NCBI RefSeq assembly: GCF_050281185.1 | Contig: NZ_JBNNWS010000008.1 | Span: 124,001 to 188,000, forward strand | DNA length: 64,000 nucleotides | Direction: 5' to 3' | From: Heyndrickxia sp050281185 | GTDB taxonomy: Bacteria; Bacillota; Bacilli; Bacillales; Bacillaceae_C | Shown: positions 60,725 through 64,000 of the stretch, one piece after another | Numbering within the stretch: the first letter of the stretch is position 1 | Layout: the number at the start of each line of letters is the position of its first letter | Program-made: the position numbers and the translations under genes | The notes under the pieces: generated by a model | Told to the model about the DNA's origin: nothing | What the model saw: only the letters and a program-made list of their open reading frames with translations | Databases searched by the model: none

Positions 60725-61234
60725 ATGGATTTCATCATACGAAAAATTAATGCAGAGGATGCAGAAAAATTACTTTCTCACACTCAATTAGTGTTTACAC
60801 AATCATCATTCTTATTAACAACTCCTGAAGAATTCACATTAACGTTGGAAAAAGAGCGAACTTGGATAGAAGAACAACAAAAATTAGGGAATTTACTTCT
60901 AGCCGCAGTACATGAAGGTGAAATTATTGGATTTCTTAATGCTTCACGCTCACAAAGAAAAAGGGTTAGTCATAATTGCATGTTTGGAATCAGCATTCAA
61001 AAGGATTATTGGAACAAAGGAATTGGGAGAAAAATGCTTGAGTATATGATTAAATGGGCAGAAAATCACCCTCAAATTGAAAAAATAATGCTTGAGGTGT
61101 TTGCTCATAATGAGCGGGCCATCTATTTATATCAATCAGTAGGATTTATCGAAGAAGGCCGCAAAAAAAATCATGTGAAATTTGAAGATGGAACATATGT
61201 AGATGAAATCATCATGTCCAGGTTTGTAAAATAA
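60725..61234 (+). CDS. GNAT family N-acetyltransferase
   Basis: This 169-residue protein has the acetyl-CoA loop KDYWNKGIGRKMLEYMI (Q/R-x-x-G-x-G/A variant), LEVFAHNERAIYLYQSVGF and EEGRKKNHVKFEDGTYVDEIIMSR, which resemble RimJ/RimL- or phosphinothricin-type GNATs. AGGGGGAG precedes the ATG. Divergent from the SDR. Acceptor unknown. Confidence 0.88.
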   Translation: MDFIIRKINAEDAEKLLSHTQLVFTQSSFLLTTPEEFTLTLEKERTWIEEQQKLGNLLLAAVHEGEIIGFLNASRSQRKRVSHNCMFGISIQKDYWNKGIGRKMLEYMIKWAENHPQIEKIMLEVFAHNERAIYLYQSVGFIEEGRKKNHVKFEDGTYVDEIIMSRFVK

Positions 61235-61271
61235 AAAAACGAATGGGGAATTCATCCCCCATTCGTTTTTG
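61235..61271. terminator. Bidirectional terminator between the GNAT gene and yajQ
   Basis: A 14-bp stem AAAAACGAATGGGG with complement ending in TTTTT, with A-rich left and T-rich right flanks. Confidence 0.85.
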
Positions 61272-61281
61272 ACATCTCAGC

Positions 61282-61773
61282 TTATCTATAATTCACAAAC
61301 TGTACATCGATTGGTAAATCAGCTTCACGAACCGCTGCAATGATCTTTTGCAGGTCATCACGGCTTTTTCCTGTTACACGAATTTGATCATCTTGAACTT
61401 GGCTTTTCACCTTCACACCGCTATTTTTTATAATCGTGTTAATTTTTTTCGCGTTTTCCTTGTCAATGCCTTGTACAAGCTTAGCACGCTGGCGGACAGT
61501 GCCACCAGATGCCCCTTCCAATTTGCTATAATCAAGGTTTTTAACAGGGACGCCTCTTTTTATTAACTTACTAAAAAGTACATCCTTTAATTGATTCATT
61601 TTAAATTCGTCATCTGAAATGAGAACTAGCTCCTCTTTATCAAGGCTAATTTCACTTTTACTGCCTTTAAAATCATAACGAGTTTGAATTTCCTTCGTAG
61701 CAAGATTAATTGCATTTGTTACTTCGGAAAAATCTACGTTAGAAACAATATCAAAAGAACTTTCCTTTGCCAT
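61282..61773 (-). CDS. yajQ: YajQ family nucleotide-binding protein (UPF0234)
   Basis: This 163-residue protein begins MAKESSFDIVSNVDFSEVTNAINLATKEIQTRYDFKGS and ends with SRDDLQKIIAAVREADLPIDVQFVNYR, both diagnostic. YajQ proteins bind nucleotides; some bind cyclic di-GMP and act as effectors. Known as yitK in B. subtilis. GGGAGGG precedes the ATG. Confidence 0.94.
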   Translation of the reverse strand: MAKESSFDIVSNVDFSEVTNAINLATKEIQTRYDFKGSKSEISLDKEELVLISDDEFKMNQLKDVLFSKLIKRGVPVKNLDYSKLEGASGGTVRQRAKLVQGIDKENAKKINTIIKNSGVKVKSQVQDDQIRVTGKSRDDLQKIIAAVREADLPIDVQFVNYR

Positions 61774-61880
61774 GGAGACCCTCCCAATTACTTAATGTTT
61801 AATACTTAAAAAATATCAAAAATAGTATGGAAAGTCCAACCAATGTATTTTTTTAGAGGTAGATATAAGTATATACATAA

Positions 61881-61909
61881 AAAAACAAGGCTTGTCCGGC
61901 CTTGTTTTT
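61881..61909 (-). terminator. Terminator of the 43-residue protein gene
   Basis: AAAAACAAGGC/GCCTTGTTTTT 11-bp stem with a 7-nt loop; it overlaps the stop codon of the small gene. Confidence 0.75.
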
Positions 61910-62039
61910 AAAGATGATCTGTTTTTTTGGAATATTGATGTTTACCTGCTTTACGGTTTTTCTCTCTCTCCATATTTTTTTCATGTCTTAATGCATTGTT
62001 GTCAAAGGCTTTTTTGTCATTGTCAGATGTATGCGGCAT
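61908..62039 (-). CDS. 43-residue basic protein, DUF3941-like
   Basis: This very small charged protein starts MPHTSDNDKKAFDNNALRH and continues EKNMEREKNRKAGKHQYSKKTDHL. I recall this pattern from the DUF3941 family of Bacillus small proteins; function unknown, possibly spore or stress related. AAAGGAG lies 11 nt ahead of the ATG and a terminator overlaps its stop. Confidence 0.75.
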   Translation of the reverse strand: MPHTSDNDKKAFDNNALRHEKNMEREKNRKAGKHQYSKKTDHL

Positions 62040-62096
62040 AAAACTTTTATCTCCTTTCAAAATTTATCATTCCCTTTGAATAGGAGATTATGAAAT

Positions 62097-62954
62097 CTAT
62101 TTCTTCTTATTTAAGAAGAATATCGCCAATGTACCTGGACCAGCATGTGCTCCAACTGCAGAACCAATCATATTAATATAAAAGTCTTTTGTTCCAAATC
62201 TTTCTTGAATTAATGACTTCAATTCGAGTGCAGCTGCTTCATCATCGCCATGACTAATTCCAATCAGTTGGTTTTCTAAATCAACACCGCGCTCTTCCAT
62301 AACATCAAGAATTCTTTTTAGAAGTTTCTTTTTTCCACGAATTTTTTCAATAGGTATTAGCTTACCGTCTTCTACATGCAGGAGTGGCTTGATATTTAAT
62401 AAACCGCCTAAAAAGGCTGAAGCTCTAGAAAGTCGTCCTCCCCTGGCTAAGAAATCAAGGTCTTCCACTGTAAATAAGTGTTCCATATGTTGACTTCTGA
62501 ACTCAATATCTTGCACAATCTCTTCTTTGGTTGCCCCTTTTTGTAGTAATTCAGCAGCTGCTTTAACAACCAAGCCAAATCCAACAGAAGCACACTTCGT
62601 ATCAATAATGGTTAGATCAAAATCAGGATATTCCTCCTTAATTTGTTCATGAACCATTACAGCAGTTTGGTAAGTCCCGGATAATGCGGAAGAAAAAGCA
62701 ATGTAGATTCCTGATTGATTGGATCGAGCTATTTCTGTAAATATTTCATGAAAATCTTGAGGAGATGGCTGCGATGTTTTAGGCATTTTTCCAGCTCTAA
62801 TTTCTTGAAACACTTGTTTAGGATGAATCGTTTTTAAATCTTCATATTCAGCTTCATCTATGTATACACGAAGAGGAATCAATGAAACCTGATTGTCTTC
62901 AAAATAAGAAAGTGGCAGATCGCTTGCGCTATCAGCAAACAATTTAATACTCAT
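62097..62954 (-). CDS. DegV family fatty-acid-binding protein
   Basis: This 285-residue protein carries FADSASDLPLSYFEDN, the TSQPSP lipid-head-group motif, FSSALSGTYQTA, DTKCASVGFG, and the C-terminal GSAVGAHAGPGTLAIFF. DegV/FakB proteins present fatty acids to the kinase FakA for incorporation into phospholipid. ATG 62954 with GGAGGTG 6 nt upstream is chosen over an in-frame TTG. It is next to yitT, as is B. subtilis yitS. Confidence 0.88.
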   Translation of the reverse strand: MSIKLFADSASDLPLSYFEDNQVSLIPLRVYIDEAEYEDLKTIHPKQVFQEIRAGKMPKTSQPSPQDFHEIFTEIARSNQSGIYIAFSSALSGTYQTAVMVHEQIKEEYPDFDLTIIDTKCASVGFGLVVKAAAELLQKGATKEEIVQDIEFRSQHMEHLFTVEDLDFLARGGRLSRASAFLGGLLNIKPLLHVEDGKLIPIEKIRGKKKLLKRILDVMEERGVDLENQLIGISHGDDEAAALELKSLIQERFGTKDFYINMIGSAVGAHAGPGTLAIFFLNKKK

Positions 62955-63220
62955 GTGTTTCACCTCCAATAATATTTATAGGAAATTGGTTTTAAATTTA
63001 GTGTACCATTTTAGGAGCTGCTTTGTTAATGGTTATTGTTGATAATTTACCTGTGAGGTATATGTGAATCGATTTTTATTCGGAGTATACTTGCTGAATG
63101 GTTATAGAAAATTATCAAAAAATATCTGTATTGTTTAAAAACATTAGGAAAAAATCACAATCATTTCAGTATGAAGTTAATAGAAATGGGTAAATCAATA
63201 ATAAGATAAGGAGGTCAACT

Positions 63221-64000
63221 ATGAGGGATTCCGTTTGGGAACATATAAAAAAACTAGCAATTGTCTTTATTGGAGCACTTTTAAATGCATTTGCTATGAA
63301 TTTTTTTTTAAAGCCAGCTAATGTATATGCTAGTGGTTTTACAGGAATAGCCCAGTTATTATCAAAAATAATTACTCAATTTACACCATTAAATTTGTCT
63401 ACTGGGCTATTGTTATTCTTATTTAATATTCCAGTAGCAATTTTAGGGTGGAAGAAAATAGGGAAGGCCTTTACTTTATATAGTTTTATTGCTGTCATAT
63501 TTATGTCGGTACTAATAGAAATTATACCAATCCAAAAAACATCGGATGATATTCTTCTATATTCTATATTCGGTGGAGTGATTTCTGCAGTAGGTGTAGG
63601 AATTACATTAAAGTTTGGAGCCTCCACTGGCGGGCTGGATATCATTGCGATGGTTTTATCAAGAATGAAAGATAAGCCAGTAGGAATATATTATTTTATC
63701 CTCAATGCTGTTATTATTTTTACAGCTGGGGCAGTATATGGATGGGATAAGGCATTGTACACTTTACTTGCATTGTATGCCTCAACAAGAGTAATTGATG
63801 CGATACATACTCGCTACCAAAAATTAACTGCCATGATCATAACAAAAAATTCGGATGAACTAAAAAAGGCTATTCATCGAAAATTAGTACGGGGAATAAC
63901 GATGGTTCCAGTAAAGGGAGCTTTCACAAATGAGGAGAGACAGATGTTAATAATTGTAATTACTCGCTATGAATTATATGATTTAGAGCATATTATCAGG
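63221..64000 (+). CDS. yitT: YitT family membrane protein, truncated by the window end
   Basis: The first 260 residues are visible; the frame is still open at 64000 and the family is about 280 long. Five or so membrane helices (about 10-175) include NFFLKPANVYASGFTGIAQLL and the conserved LKFGASTGGLDIIAMVL. A C-terminal DUF2179 domain follows (TAMIITKNSDELKKAIHRKLVRGITMVPVKGAF). AAGGAGG precedes the ATG. Role unknown. The gap 62955-63220 shows no other gene. Confidence 0.88.
   Translation, partial: MRDSVWEHIKKLAIVFIGALLNAFAMNFFLKPANVYASGFTGIAQLLSKIITQFTPLNLSTGLLLFLFNIPVAILGWKKIGKAFTLYSFIAVIFMSVLIEIIPIQKTSDDILLYSIFGGVISAVGVGITLKFGASTGGLDIIAMVLSRMKDKPVGIYYFILNAVIIFTAGAVYGWDKALYTLLALYASTRVIDAIHTRYQKLTAMIITKNSDELKKAIHRKLVRGITMVPVKGAFTNEERQMLIIVITRYELYDLEHIIR

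Noticed and set aside
1..64000. CRISPR arrays, tRNA or rRNA genes, riboswitches, prophage
   Set aside because: No regularly spaced repeats, no cloverleaf or ribosomal sequence, no recognisable riboswitch or T-box leader, and no phage structural genes were seen. The YhgE/Pip name does not indicate a phage gene.

Overview
The window is a low-GC, gene-dense stretch of chromosome from an endospore-forming member of the Bacillaceae. Spore-coat permeability genes (gerPABCDEF), the competence master regulator comK, the addAB recombination pair, the coproporphyrin-type heme genes hemEHY and strong AGGAGG ribosome-binding sites all point there. Gene order is a condensed version of the Bacillus subtilis ecs-yhaA-hmoB-hemEHY-yhgDE-yhfI-lplJ-lcfB-yhfN-yhzC-comK-yhjD-addBA-gerP-yisK-yisL-yisN-yitT neighbourhood, with accessory blocks inserted. 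No rRNA, tRNA, CRISPR array, prophage or transposase gene was found.

Layout. 0.3-4.5 kb: the ecsABC transporter operon and an M20 amidohydrolase flanked by an inverted pair of ~200-bp repeats. 5.0-7.6 kb: a liaF-liaS-liaR cell-envelope stress triplet. 7.7-12.3 kb: the heme oxygenase-like hmoB and hemE-hemH-hemY, with a 230-bp MITE inside the heme cluster. 12.4-15.5 kb: a TetR regulator and a large YhgE/Pip membrane protein that share an operator motif. 15.6-20.7 kb: a Sco-type copper protein, yhfI, lipoate ligase, and a fatty-acid block (lcfB behind a FadR box, then an enoyl-CoA hydratase). 21-26.9 kb: a GDSL hydrolase, a Ste24-like protease, yhzC-comK, yhjD and an S9 peptidase.

27-43.6 kb is the main accessory island. 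It holds a 1079-residue ATPase-TPR-winged-helix-BTAD activator, a MacB/FtsX-type ABC exporter, a complete Liv-type branched-chain amino acid/carboxylate uptake system (binding protein, two ATPases, two permeases), a ketoacyl-synthase-III-like enzyme, an alpha/beta hydrolase, a FabG-like reductase and an acyl-CoA ligase. The promoters of the binding-protein gene and of the acyl-CoA ligase share an almost identical tandem heptamer, TGTAACT-N4-TGTAACT, placed 8-9 bp upstream of the -10 box. That is the geometry described for SARP/BTAD activators. I propose that the activator controls a carboxylic-acid uptake and CoA-activation regulon with an unknown substrate.

44-51.2 kb: addB and addA. 51.6-54.7 kb: a His/Met-rich small protein and the gerP operon plus a second gerPF-like gene; three sigma-K-like promoters are visible. 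54.8-64 kb: a DUF418 membrane protein, yisK, yisL, yisN, a membrane-anchored GH13 amylase-like protein that has lost most of its catalytic residues, an SDR, an acetyltransferase, yajQ, a 43-residue small protein, a DegV protein and a truncated yitT.

Repeated elements: a ~200-bp interspersed repeat (four copies plus one internally deleted derivative), a 230-bp MITE with 6-bp target duplications (two copies), and two unrelated elements bounded by inverted repeats. All function assignments come from reading sequence and recalled family knowledge; no search was run.
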